Part shown: piece after piece, positions 32,352 to 43,658 of the stretch
How positions within the stretch are numbered: position 1 is the first letter of the stretch
Layout: each line of letters opens with the position of its first letter
Origin: Isoetes taiwanensis
Lineage: Eukaryota > Streptophyta > Lycopodiopsida > Isoetales > Isoetaceae
Direction: 5' to 3'
DNA length: 64,000 nucleotides
Assembly: GCA_021234155.1 (NCBI GenBank)
Contig: JAJEKV010000063.1
Span: 434,001 to 498,000 of the forward strand
The notes under the pieces: model-generated
Database searches by the model: none
What the model was told of the DNA's origin: nothing
What the model saw: only the letters and a program-made list of their open reading frames with translations
Made by a program: the position numbers and the translations under genes

Positions 32352-34165
32352 TGAGGCTTATAAGTTTTTTCTACAAATATCATAGTGCATTGTCCTCTCA
32401 TAAGATTCTTAAAATAAAATGCAGAATATATTCATTAGGATGCCTGATTATGTCAATTATATTGATGAATACAATTTGACCCATAACATATGGGGCATAT
32501 AGGACGATAAAAACCATTCAATTCAGTTTTTCTAGATTTTCTCACCTATAAGGATACAAAAGAAATGACGTGCATGGTTTTAGAATGTAATCCACTCTAA
32601 AACTGGCAAAATGCCTGGCATGTGAGTAGCTCCCGTGACTCGATCATGGGAGACAAATCACATAAAACTAAATGCATGAATTATGCATGAGAGAATCTTA
32701 CTGGCTAATGTACATGGCAAACAAATGAATGGTAAGACTATTGTGTGTATTTGGTTGGCCAAGTTAAGCATGCTTTCTTTGCAAAGATGACCAATAATGT
32801 TGTGTAATCAGTCAATGATGCCTCCATCATCCATGCTCTTCAATACCTTTGTGTTTTACTCATTTCATAATATGCTTTTAGAAAAGTGTTGAATAGCCGA
32901 TATCAGGCCCTGTACTTGCTCATGCGACTGCCACCGAAAAAACAATGATGGAACAATCCCCCGCCACATCCTTTGTGACAAGCATCTTCTTTCTGTTACA
33001 AGCAAAAAAAGGAAGGGAGGGGGGAGGGGGTATTATTTCCAGTCCCAAAACTTTTCTTTTGGCCGGAAAATAGCTGTTCACCAGCATTACTAGCAGCGAG
33101 AAAAAAGTGGACAACCTCTCCCAAAAACATTTTAAGTAAGTAAATAAAGCTGCTTCTGAGAATGCTTGATGTGGTTGGTGTCCAAATGATAATGGCATAT
33201 ATTTATGATGACGATAGAGATTACAACATTATTTGATGTGCCAATTTCATCTAAAGATGGTTCTGCCAGTCAGAAAGGAGATAGTTCTTCATAATGATAT
33301 TCTTTGTATGCTATTATATGGATTTCTTGAAGATGTTCTTTTTCTTTATGTATATATAGTTTTAGTATTCCTTGGTAAAGAAATTGTGTTAATTGCAAAG
33401 GATGCATCTTCATCCACATATATAGAATATAAGGCACGTTGTTAAGCAAATGACAATTACTATTAGATATCAGTGTGTTTTAGGTAATAAGTTGTGTTTG
33501 GAAGCAAGTTTAGGTGATTTATTGTGTTAGAATTGCAGGGCTTTTGTGCCAGGTATTGGTTCAAACACATGAACATTATTATGAAACTCCAACTTGATTT
33601 TGTCGCAAACCAATTTAAGTTTTCTTTCTCCCATAATATTTCACAAAGGTATATAATGGTTTCAGTCGTCTCTTGGTGCCTTATGACGTGGTTCTCACGC
33701 CTTAGAGAAAGAGTGAAGGCAATTCGATAAGGAGAAGCTTGAAGCATTTGAAACTATAGGTCAATTTGACAATCAATGGCCTTATGTACGATTTGCCAAT
33801 GTCGAAAGACAGGGTTAGATTTTGGGAGTATTTATATAGCATAGGCGTTGCTAAACCATTAATTATAGAACCATCATTTGAACATTTTCACTCTTCATGC
33901 ACTAGAAAGTTAAAAGACTATTAAGGCACTTAGGCACAACATCTACTCATTTTTCAAAAGGTTTAAACACTTGGGCGACATGGTTGACATGGTAATGTAA
34001 CTTTTCAAGGTGCAATTGAAATCTATTTACGACTGGGTTTGAAATGAACAAAGTAATATACACCATTAAATGGTTTAGTCTTTGGTTTTGTGGAAATATT
34101 GTGTAAACGAAATTACCGTTAGACTATTTTCTTTGGCTTTCTAGCATACCAATTGATGGTTTAGT
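32352..34165. other. Non-coding flank and intergenic DNA
   Basis: Bases 32,352-33,163 repeat the flank at 23,189-23,992. From 33,169 to 34,165 the sequence is single-copy, AT-rich and without a recognisable gene. Confidence 0.5.
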
Positions 34166-34916
34166 CTTTGGCTTTTTTTTTTTTTTCCTTTTTTTGAAGG
34201 ACGACAAGCTTTATTCACCAAGTAAGAACTAGAGCAACATAAAATGCAAAGACAAGATTATAACCCCAGTGGACAAACCGATCCAACTGAGCACAACCAC
34301 CTGCCTATGCAAAAGAATGAATCTGAAGGTAAGTATGCCAGATCAATACTTTCTTCTCTTGATCAAGAGAAAAACAATTGTAAGCCATAACAATTTTATT
34401 TTGCCTTTCAAGAACAATCTCATCCGCAGATCTCACCCCTAAAGATAAACAACCTCCTTCTCTTCCAGATTGACCATAAAAGCCAGCCATATGCGAGATG
34501 AAAAGCTCGTTTCCGTAGTTTGGGCCAAGCATCAGGATAGATAGCAAGCAAAATTTGCTGGCTAGATCGAGACGTGCCAAATAGGGTCAACAACCAAGAC
34601 CATGCCTGCCGAAGCCGCTCACACAAGAAAAAACAATGCGCAATACTCTCAACCCTTTGCGGGCATAAAGGACGTGAGCTCAAACTGAAATCCATTTTAT
34701 GGACCAACATGTTGACTGGACCATCTATGGATCACCCACCACAAAACTACTACTTTGGGATGAAGCAGCTTATCCCATACCCATATCCAAACACTTTTCC
34801 ATTGTGGCTGAGGGACCTGAAGATGCCACCTATTAGATGGAGGCAGGATCTCAGAATGCAAAAGCATTATACACAGAAGACACAAACCGCCCTGGCTGGA
34901 TATCTTAATGGCAACC
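34166..34916 (-). pseudogene. 3' part of a LINE (ORF2 C-terminus and tail)
   Basis: A run of T at 34,170-34,187 is the poly(A) tail of a minus-strand LINE. Reading upstream, 34,710-34,420 encodes the zinc-binding domain that follows RT in plant LINEs (CPQRVESIAHCFFLC then WSIWKRRRLFIF). Further up, 34,900-34,700 gives VWDKLLHPKVVVLWWVIH, also typical of that region. It continues the LINE whose RT lies at 37,215-39,560 on the other side of a copia insertion, but roughly 100 or more codons between the two parts are missing. Confidence 0.75.
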
Positions 34917-35245
34917 CCAAGAAAGGGAGAGAAGGGGATGCACACCAATATTCGAGAGCGCAAGCTCCCAAAACAAAGGCAAAATGGAATTGTATTAAAC
35001 GTATGTATGAATACAAGATATAAAAAGGGGCAGTAAATAATAACTGGTCCCATTACCAACCACACATAATTATGCCGTAACTAATAAAGGCAAGTAGGTG
35101 TCGTAGCTAATTAAGGCAAGTGGGTGGGCTGGGCGTAGGGTGTCGATGAAGTCCGAAGTCAAGACATAGTCGACCTCTCTGTCTTGAAAAGTTCCGCCGC
35201 TATCAAGCGACAAAGATGGTGATCTCGATATCATATATCTTGACA
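34917..35245 (-). repeat. 3' LTR of small copia element
   Basis: Matches the LTR at 36,923-37,214. It carries 38 extra bases near 34,950-34,987 and lacks the terminal TGCA of the other copy. On the minus strand it starts TGTCAAG (35,245) and is preceded by a purine-rich AAGGAGGAG. The block 35,116-35,240 differs from its partner almost only at GCTG/CAGC sites. Confidence 0.8.
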
Positions 35246-35327
35246 CTCCTCCTTGATGAGAGATCGCCATCTCCATGCTCAGCCTCCTCCTCCTGGAGAT
35301 AAGATCTGAATCTTGGTCAAGACTCAC

Positions 35328-36865
35328 TTAATCAGGTTCATCTGAAAAGCTCGCAAACCAAGTTTGCATGAAGAGATCAACTCTATTCTCTCTGGTAGGT
35401 AAATAGACCTGCTGATCAGCCACTGTATCAAGAATAGTAAGTCGAGAAGGAAAATGAAGTTTGTCTTTGATATCCATAATTGTTTTGCCAAGAGGAGAAT
35501 GAAAATTGTTTCCATTCATATCCTCGATATAGGCAATAGAAGTATCAAAGATGATTACTCCATTAAGGCTTATGGATTCAACAACCATAAAGGCAGCTAC
35601 TCCAACAATGCTAGGTCGAAATTCTCCATGAAAATCAAACCTTAGTACCTTCGCTTGACCTTGATCAAGTGTTGCTAGAAGTAAAGACTCAACTGCTCCT
35701 CCTTGCTTTGGAATCATGATCATATATGATGCATATTCAACTCCTTCATAATCAAGTGAATTAAGGTCTCCTCCTTGATCTGGAAACAGAATTGAGTTGA
35801 GTGCCATAACAGGTGCTGGAAGTGTTGGAAGTGCTGTAAGTGCTAGAAGTTTCTGTAATCTGAACAGAAAAATCAGCTGATCAGGTGTTAGAACCTGAGT
35901 GCCTCCTTGCATAAATGCCGCCAAAGTATCAGAAATGAATGCCACTTGATGAAGTATTGCCACATTGCCTGAAAATGGAGAGACGAAGGCCACATCAAGA
36001 TATCCTAGCTCAATGGCTGAGGTATCTATTAATCCTTGCTTGGAAGGTGCTGGAATATCATAAATTGGCATCCATTTATTGGGTGCTACTGCATTGTCTG
36101 ATATCCAGAAAGTGGAAGGATCTAAATCCACTACTTCATGCTTAATAGGAAGAGATAATCTGCTGCCAATGTGCTTCTCCTCCTCATCGTGCTCATCCCC
36201 ATTTAGGGTAGATTGAGTCTTTGAATGCCCTGCTGCAAAGAGAGTGGCATGATCATCTTTACCTGCATCTTGCCTCATCATGATCTCCTCCTCAATAGAA
36301 GTGATTGCTTGATGGAAGCCCATATCTTTGTCTTGCATGAAGCTGCTGCACAAAGAATCAAATGCATTAGGTAATGACCCGAGGAAGAAAAATAGTTGCA
36401 TCGATTGTGAGATCTGATGCTCTTCTCCAAAAGCTTCAAGTTGCTGGAAGGTGTGCTTCATGTGATCCGAGAACTCGTCAAGACTTTCAACAGTCTCGTC
36501 CCAGCACATATCCATCACCTCTGCATACAAGTGCCCAATCTTATGGGTCTTTTGGTCATGCTTCTCAATGAGAGCATGCCACAAATCGTAACTATTCTCC
36601 TGCTGGAACTCATCAAGGATAGAGTCAGCTAAAGAGAGCCCGATATATGCCATTGCCTTGTCATCTCGGCGCTGCCAAGCATGCAAATCAGCAATATTCT
36701 TAGCATCCGGTGCAGGTTCTTGGCCATTGACAATTTCTCAAACTCTTCAGCCTTAAGAATGAGAGTCATTCTTCTCTTCCATTGCTGAAAACCTATGTTA
36801 TCGAAGATTTGAATCACACGACTGCCAGGGAAGGTAATCTGGTTGTAGCTTGCATCCTTCTCCAT
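35328..36865 (-). pseudogene. Gag-led ORF of a non-autonomous copia element
   Basis: ATG at 36,865 opens a copia Gag N-terminus (DNIGFQQWKRRM). After one frame change near 36,720, the frame from 36,686 is open for 452 codons to 35,328. Its first 150 residues are copia Gag (UBN2-like; SYDLWHALIEKH, then FFFLGSLPNAFDSL). The usual CCHC knuckle is absent. A segment FWISDNAVAPN could be a decayed protease active site (normally W-x-x-D-S/T-G-A). The remaining 250 or so residues match no pol domain that can be recognised. No integrase, RT or RNase H is present between the LTRs, so movement would depend on enzymes from another copia. Confidence 0.65.
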
Positions 36866-36902
36866 TGCTGTGTTGATCTTGAATCAATCTCAGCACATCT
36901 AG

Positions 36903-36914
36903 TGCTCTGATACC
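36903..36914 (-). promoter_or_regulatory. Copia primer-binding site
   Basis: The minus strand reads TGGTATCAGAGC, complementary to initiator-methionine tRNA, a few bases after the end of the 5' LTR. This fixes the orientation of the element. Confidence 0.85.
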
Positions 36915-36922
36915 ATCAAGGT

Positions 36923-37214
36923 TGCACCAAGAAAGGGAGAGAAGGGGATGCACACCAATATCCGAGAGCGCAAGCTGTATGAATACAAGATATAAAAAGG
37001 GGCAGTAAATAATAACTGCTCCCATTACCAACCACACATAATTATGCCGTAACTAATAAAGGCAAGTAGGTGTCGTAGCTAATTAAGGCAAGTGGGTGGG
37101 CTGGTGTAGGTGCTGATGAAGTGCTGAGTCAGCACATAGTCAGCACCTCTGTGCTGAGTGCTGTCAGTGCTGTCAAGCAGCAAGATGGTGATCTCGATAT
37201 CATATATCTTGACA
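36923..37214 (-). repeat. 5' LTR of small copia element
   Basis: On the minus strand the LTR runs from TGTCAAG (37,214) to GGTGCA (36,923), with TG...CA ends. It lies next to the primer-binding site. The same sequence, with differences, is at 34,917-35,245. No clear 5-base target duplication flanks the pair, in keeping with a deletion of LINE sequence at the insertion. Confidence 0.85.
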
Positions 37215-39025
37215 AAGACCACCAGCTGCCTTAGGTCTAATGCATTTTGCCCAAGCTACCTTGACCACCGCTCCTAACTCATTTCCACCCCAAATAAAAT
37301 TTCTGACGATACGCACAATCTCCTCCATCTTACACTGCGGAGCTAATAGAGCAGACGCCATGTAGACATGAGTATTACTAAGAACACATTTAGCCACAGT
37401 GATTCTACCGGGCATGGACAGTTTAGATGTATTCCACCAAAACAAATGCTTTTGCAACCCACTAATGATTTCATCCCAAGCATCTGAAGCAGAGACGTGA
37501 ATTCCAACTGGGATACCAAGCAACTTTGTGGTATTGCCATGCAAAAGAATCTTCCATGGATAGTCCAAAATACAGGGAGGGATGGGACTGTCTAACGTCC
37601 ACAAAGCTGTACATTTTTGCCACCCTACAAGAACTCCTGATGCTAAGGAGAATGTGTCTAATAATAGCTTAGCATTACGAAAATTCTCAGCCTCGGCAAT
37701 TAGGAACAAAAAAGTGTCATCAGCATATTGGTTGCATACCTCTTGAGAACCATCGTCCATTGGGAGGCCTTGAATAATGCCACAATTGTGAAAAGCAAGG
37801 GTGCTAAGGGACAGCCTTGCCGAATTCCTCTACCCACTACAAAAATATCAGATGGCTCGCCCTGGAAAAGGACATTAGATCTGGCTGCAAGAAGACACTT
37901 CTCCAAGAAACCCCAATCCACACTATCGTAAGCTTTAGCAAAATCAAGCTTAAGATACACTGCTCTATGACCCTGTAACTGGGCCCAATATATTCCTTCA
38001 TATGCAGCAGCCACGTTGTTGAGAATACAACGACGAGGGAGAAAGCCAGATTGTGTTGACGAGATAGCATCAGCCAAGATGTCTCGGACTCTTTCTGCCA
38101 ATGTCTTAGCAAAGATCTTGTACACAGAGGAAAGCAATGTAATAGGTCGCCAGTCAGAAATAGTCTTGGGTTCCTTGCTCTTTGGAATGAGAGAGATATA
38201 ACCTGTATTCAAAATCTTATCAAAGCTCCTAAATCTTTGAAACTCACAAAAGGCATCATATATGTCATCCTCCAACCAGTCCCAATACTTCTGAAAGAAT
38301 TCAATAGAAAAGCCATCAAGACCACGGCATTTGTCCCTTTTCAAGAGAGCCACAGCTGCTTTTAAGTCCTCCTTCACGATATTGGACTCAAGAAGCAACC
38401 TCTGCTCTTCAATGCGACGCATCTTAGTCAACACGGCCAATTGCATGTCCTTTTGAAAGGGCAATGGGTGTCGTGCAAAGAATGAAGAAAAGTGATGATG
38501 AAGATACTGCTTAAGATTCATCGGATCGGAGACAAGAGCGCCATCTGGCAACACCAAAGAATGTATAGAAGTGGCGAGTTTCCTTCTTCTTGAAGCCGCA
38601 AAAAAGAACCGGGTACATCTATCTCCGTCCTTGAACCACTGCAACCCTGCCTTCACCTTGGCTTCAGTAACTTTTACAATTTCCATAGCCTTGATCTGAG
38701 ATAATAACTCCTTTTCTCTGACTCTACTAGTATGGCCACGAGCGCGGAGTACTTCTAATTCCTGGTACAATACAGTCAATAGTCCTCTAGCTTCAGCAGC
38801 TCTGACTCTCCCATATTCTTTTGCAAATGACTTTACTGCAGACAACGCTGCGACAACCCCAGACATGCCCCTACGAGGTGAGAAGGCCCGAAACCAAGCC
38901 CGACTACAGCCAAGTTTGAACTCATCATCCTCCAAGTACTTGCAATTAAGCTTAAAGTAGGTCCTGGTAGGTCGATGACAATTAGCCACATCATTAGTTA
39001 GGAGTTGTGGATTATGATCAGACAC
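37215..39025 (-). pseudogene. LINE ORF2 reverse transcriptase
   Basis: On the minus strand, 39,025-37,700 covers the endonuclease/RT linker and RT blocks (GYISLIPKSKEPKTISDWRPI, LKLDFAKAYDSVDW, GRGIRQGCPLAPLLF). A frame change near 37,740 leads to 37,760-37,200 with the catalytic YADD box, KLLGIPVG and the thumb region. The frame is then cut at AAGGL by the copia LTR at 37,214. It is an L1-type plant LINE, inactive because of the frameshift and the insertion. Confidence 0.9.
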
Positions 39026-39560
39026 GGAGCAGAAGATTTGAGCGACGAAAATCCGCTAGCCGAGCAGCTGCACAAGTATTAAAGTATCCTCTATCATGCC
39101 TTGCATAAGCTCTGCCAGCTCCTGTCCAACCATTACACCACGTAAAGGACTGATCACCATCAATCTCTATAAGCTGACCATCATGTAAAAGGTGTAGCCA
39201 TTGTTCTCGCTCGAATCCTTGCACCACTTCAGAGCCGCGACCACTTCTATCTCTTTCCAGCTCGACCCTATTAAAGTTGCCAACGAGCAACCATGCAACA
39301 TTTTGCCCAAGCTGAAGAACTTTACTCCTCAGAGTTGCCCACAAAGCACCACGCTGACGAGGTCTATTATGAGCATATACATTTATCAAACCCCATTCTT
39401 GGCCCTTATCTTTCCATTTGATTATTATCCACCGCCCGAACCTATCTGTTTGAGTAAAAGTGACATCCACAGAAGACTTCCACGCAGTAAGCACACCCGC
39501 CTTAAATTTGTAGCAATACTCTATTAAAATAGTCTTTCCAGATTGAATTGCCACCCAAAT
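39018..39560 (-). pseudogene. LINE ORF2 endonuclease (5'-truncated)
   Basis: The minus-strand frame 39,554-39,018 contains the back half of an APE-type endonuclease (LINVYAHNRP, LLVGNFNRV where intact copies have GDFN, and FTWCNGW). The catalytic Asp of GDFN is Asn here. The first part of the domain and any ORF1 are missing beyond about 39,560, as is usual for 5'-truncated LINE insertions. It overlaps the RT frame start by a few bases. Confidence 0.85.
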
Positions 39561-39750
39561 TCGTTATAACACATTGTTTCCTCTATTGAATTCCATAAAC
39601 ACAAAGTTAGTACATTGATGATACTGTTATTCAGCAATTTCAATAATAAAAATACAAAAACTCGGCAATTTCAATAATAATACAAAAGGAAATAATGTCC
39701 ATTCTTGCCAGTATCTGCTATTGTTGGAAGTTGCAAATATGGGTTCATTG
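39560..39750. repeat. Dispersed repeat, copy 1 (pair with 40,853-41,012)
   Basis: About 190 bases here are similar to 40,853-41,012 in the same orientation. Shared blocks include CATTGTTTC, ATTGATGATAC and TTCATTCTTGCCA-like sequence. The unit is non-coding and its family is not recognised. Confidence 0.65.
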
Positions 39751-39762
39751 CAAGTTGCACTT

Positions 39763-40029
39763 GTGAATATGTAGCACAATAACAGAGGGTTCCAGGGGAT
39801 TTGATATGGATGTAAAACTAACAATTCCTGAAACCATAGACCATATATCCCTAAAATAATTGAATGGGTTGTTATAAAAAAAACATAGATTCAAGATAGA
39901 AAATAATCATATTAGCTCACTGGGTATATTGGTTAAAATAGTCTTATAAGGACATTGAGCGATTTTGGTAGAGGTTCGAGCCCCCGTATTTCATATTCTA
40001 AAAACCTTAGGCAAAACCATATAGAGGTT
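39763..40029 (+). repeat. Dispersed repeat with pol III-like A and B boxes, copy 1
   Basis: Homologous, in inverted orientation, to 61,945-62,203. The segment contains TAGCTCACTGG (39,913-39,923, like a tRNA A box) and GGTTCGAGCCC (39,973-39,983, a close match to the B box GGTTCGANNCC), 49 bases apart. This suggests a tRNA-derived SINE or a relic of one inside a larger repeat, since about 150 bases upstream of the A box are shared too. Confidence 0.55.
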
Positions 40030-40852
40030 AGATAAACAAGAGGTGCCAAGTAGGATCGATGGATCCGATGATTGTGGTAGCCATGCACCTTATTTCGAAT
40101 ATGTAGCACAACAATACGATTAATGAACAACTGGATTCATTAGAGGGTGTATTTATCAGAACTTACAATTGACCAATATTGCCTTATATTTTAATCACGA
40201 ATGTTTGGGATGGTTTTAAGACTTCCATACGTACAAAGGGTTGGCAACATATGGAATAATACCCAAAGTTTATGTGCACAATCCTTGGCACACAAAATAT
40301 CCCATTACATTAAGTAGCCACAGAACCTTTAATAGATCAATTTTTTATTGAAGATCCATAAAAATTCAGGCCACTGCATATGGAGGGCAAATTCGAGAAC
40401 GTTGTTTATGCGGATGTGCTTGAGAGATGTAGGTGGAGGTGGAGTACATGTATCTACCTATTAGGTAATGTAGTGCTTTGACTAACCTCCAATTGTTTGT
40501 CTCTTTTATCAGATAACAAATGACAATGCGCACTAGAGAATTGGTGTTGTAGTGGCAAAAGAACTCACCTGTATTGGAATATATAATGAAGCGCATTTTA
40601 GGGTCTATAAATTGTTTCGTTTTGAGGCAGTATCTGATTCCATCATACAAACTTACCTTTGGGATGAGTTGTCTCACGTGCTTGATAGATGTGAGACATT
40701 GTGCACAGTTCGAATCAATGATCGCATGTGCATTTATCTATAGAGAAATGAAGATATCTTGTTGATGTACTTAACTACAACTTCTAAAGGTGACATTTTG
40801 AGTATAAGTTTTGGATCTGTCTTTTCAAATTTGTCCTAGAGATAAATTTAAT

Positions 40853-41012
40853 TGCCCCCTATATTCTTTATAAAGCATTGTTTCTCTACTGAAATCTATA
40901 AACGCAAAGTTAATATATTGATGATACGGTCCTTAGACAATTTTAATAACAAAAATAAGTATATAATGTTCATTCTTGCCAATATCAACATGCACTGTTG
41001 TTGAAAGTTGCA
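40853..41012. repeat. Dispersed repeat, copy 2
   Basis: Direct repeat partner of 39,560-39,750, diverged by scattered substitutions and small indels. The region between the two (40,030-40,852) shows no gene. Confidence 0.65.
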
Positions 41013-41023
41013 CATATAGATGC

Positions 41024-41087
41024 TAAAGGCCAAGTAAAAACACATAGCAGGACATTAAAGGCCGAGTAAAAACACATACCAGGACAT
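41024..41087. repeat. 32-bp tandem duplication
   Basis: Positions 41,024-41,055 and 41,056-41,087 are two copies differing at two bases. From 41,088 to 43,140 there is no recognised gene. The plus-strand ORF at 41,595-41,804 has no known features. Confidence 0.85.
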
Positions 41088-42222
41088 TAGCCCGGCAATG
41101 TCGGGCATACATTTATTAGTTTAGGTCTAAAAAGGGCCTAATAGATCCACGTCTTAAAGTTTACAATGTTACAATGAACCCTCGTATTTGATACAATATC
41201 TTTGCAATTAATTACTTTTAGACCAAAGCTCCAAATTGTGGTACTTGACCTAAAAGTTTCCATTCTTATAGATTGAAATAGATGACTTGAAACAAAATAT
41301 AAAAAATACAATGTTTTTCGAATTAAAGCATATGAATTCAACTGAAATAAACAATGTTCTCATTTCGCGAATAAACTAGACATAATTTGAACAAAAAAGT
41401 AATAAATGTGAGGTTTTTAAGATTGTTTGCAGTATAACGGAATGGTGGCCTCCTTTTAGCCTCCTAATCTTCTCTAATAGGTCGTTTAGCTATTCTTTAT
41501 ATGGAGATAACCATGATTATGGTCCCGATAAATCTTGTTACTTGTGGAACCCATATATGTCAGTTATGCATGTGGTGGAGATGTGTAAACCTATGTGTGG
41601 TGTTCCTTCCTTTCTTCAGATGCTATGAATCGTTCCAATGCCATGGATTGGTCCAAAGAGAGAAGAGAGTTGCAAATGGGAAGTCCATATGACGACTTCC
41701 TTAGAGATCTCAAAAGAGATAAGCGAGTCATAAATGGAAAAGAAAGCCCATATGATGGCTTAGGTAGAAGTTCTTCTTGGACATGGCAATCTCTAACGCA
41801 TTGAGCTCCAAAGCAGGCCTGACCATAATTCATGATAAAATGGATCCAAATAAACAATTATGCCTCTATTGGAAAAACTAGCAAGTTCAATGTGGAAAAT
41901 TGAATTGAGCTGATTTTTATCGTCCTTGTAGATCAAAAGATCTATAGAATCCAATATAAGTAGCACACATGAAGCCCATTACTGTACAAGATTAAAAGAT
42001 CCCCACCTCAAAGGTTTTTTGATGTAAAAATCTTGATAGTAATAAGCTCACCAATGAATTTATATATATCAATGTGTTGATGGTGGACATAGCTGGGCTC
42101 ATTGGTCAAGAACATCTTGGTTACAAGATGCAGGAGCCATCAATGTAAGCGTCTCTAGAAGCACATATAGTGGCTGATTAGGTGTAATAATAGAATAGAA
42201 TTGTATTGGGGGCTCAAGAAAC

Positions 42223-42310
42223 CAATTTTCATTAATAAGATAAGATAAGATGAATTTTTACGTCCACGGGAACCCAACGGGTTATGGGACGGCACATGCA
42301 AGGGCTATTG
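42223..42310 (-). repeat. Possible 3' end of a non-LTR element
   Basis: A short AAGAT/AAGATA repeat run followed by ACGTCCACGGGAACCCAA resembles the arrangement at 57,866-57,925 (AGATAAGG, then TGTCCGGGGAG and TGCAAGGGC). Both could be tail ends of the same minus-strand LINE-like family. The similarity is short, so this is tentative. Confidence 0.25.
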
Positions 42311-43175
42311 TGAACTCCTTTTATAGGTAGTAGAAATGGTATCCAGTATTTAGAGCGGGATTTGTATGGTCTTCATATTGTTGGCTATATGGGATGTAAG
42401 TTGGTTGTTGTTCTTGGAAAATTTTCAGGAATTAACAGGAATGTAGATGATAATTGTAATAATCCATACAAGACACAAGACACAAGCTTGTCTCCTACTT
42501 TAAATAAAGATGAAACGTATCACTCACAAGATTGAAGATCAAGTTGTTGATGGCATCATGGCATCTAAGCTTGTATCATACAACCCAATGACAACGACAA
42601 TCTTTCAAGGTACATTAGCTCAAGATTGCATAATGACAAAATTCCATCATCCTTATACCAAACCACGTTGCAATTTTATGTCTATACTGGTCATGAATGC
42701 TTTGGTGTATCGGACATAAGAATTTGCAAAATTTCCATTGAGTTGCAGATCTTGGTAAAATCATAAGGGATGGGTTTGGTGATACTCGAAAATGTTTTCC
42801 AATTAAATATGGAATGACATAGGCCTATGGTATCCGTGAAATTTCACCCCAAATCAACACATTTTTTAAAACTTGAAGTTTTGTCGATCTTTTGCTCAAT
42901 ATTCAGTGGCAGTACTAGTACCAGTATAAGGTTGCCGAAAAAAACCAAGTGCCAGGGGCCGTAAAAAAGTTTTGAATTTTGAACAATATTTTTTTTTTTG
43001 CAGTGGAAACTACTCCTTCCAATATTTGCTGAATCCATGTAGCTAGGATTTGTAGGTATACGCAACTGGATATTGTGCGCTCAACAAACAAATTTGGATT
43101 CATGATAAATGTGTGAAGCTATTTTTGGGAAAAAAAGTCAGTCCTTGGTCAATGGAAGTGTAATATCCACGTAAG

Positions 43176-43185
43176 TGCCACGTCA
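43176..43185 (+). promoter_or_regulatory. ACGT-core element upstream of GYF gene
   Basis: TGCCACGTCA lies 474 bases upstream of the GYF start codon. The identical ten bases occur at 58,815-58,824 upstream of the NFRKB-like gene. CACGTCA is a typical bZIP-binding core. A telo-box-like AAACCCTAAA follows at about 43,214. Confidence 0.4.
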
Positions 43186-43658
43186 CCTAAAGGAAAACAA
43201 GGAAAAAGAGAGCAAACCCTAAATGGACGCGAGCGACCGGAAAGCTTTCTGTCTGCCGGGAATCCAACGTGGCGAAGAAGACGGCCGCGATCGTATAAGT
43301 GCTAAACTTTTCCGTGTGGAAATATTCCCGTGTTTTGTTGCTCAAATGCTAGGTCCTTCTCCGTCCGAGCCATCGCCATATCCAGACGTCATAAACCCTT
43401 GCAAGCGACCTGTCTCATCGGCCCTGACATCTTCATAACCATCCCATCGGCCCGTTTCCCTCCATAGATCCAACCCATCCTTTTGTCCTGCCCATTCCGG
43501 TGGCCTGTAGCCTTGGATCGGCTTCCATTGCTTGAATCCTCGGAATTGGTGCTATTAGGCTTCGGATTTTTCCCTCTTAGCTTGTTTTGCCGGACTTCAG
43601 TCCCGCAGCTTGAAGACCTTGCCTTTGTTGCGTTCTAGGGTTTCAGCTTTCAGGCACC

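Larger units (their letters stand above)
23993..33163. repeat. 9.17-kb tandem segment, unit 2
   Basis: Second head-to-tail copy of 14,836-23,992. It begins in the middle of ORF A, so a chimeric minus-strand frame (24,312-23,740) runs from ORF A sequence across the junction into the flank copy and is an artefact of the join. Its first 1.6 kb differ from unit 1 at many small sites, often CAG/CTG. The transposase part is almost unchanged, and the pol part has ordinary substitutions as well. Confidence 0.9.

Noticed and set aside
39963-40000. Genuine tRNA gene
   Set aside because: A and B box-like sequences are present, but no cloverleaf, anticodon stem or terminator could be drawn, and about 150 bases upstream are shared with the second copy, so it is a repeat.
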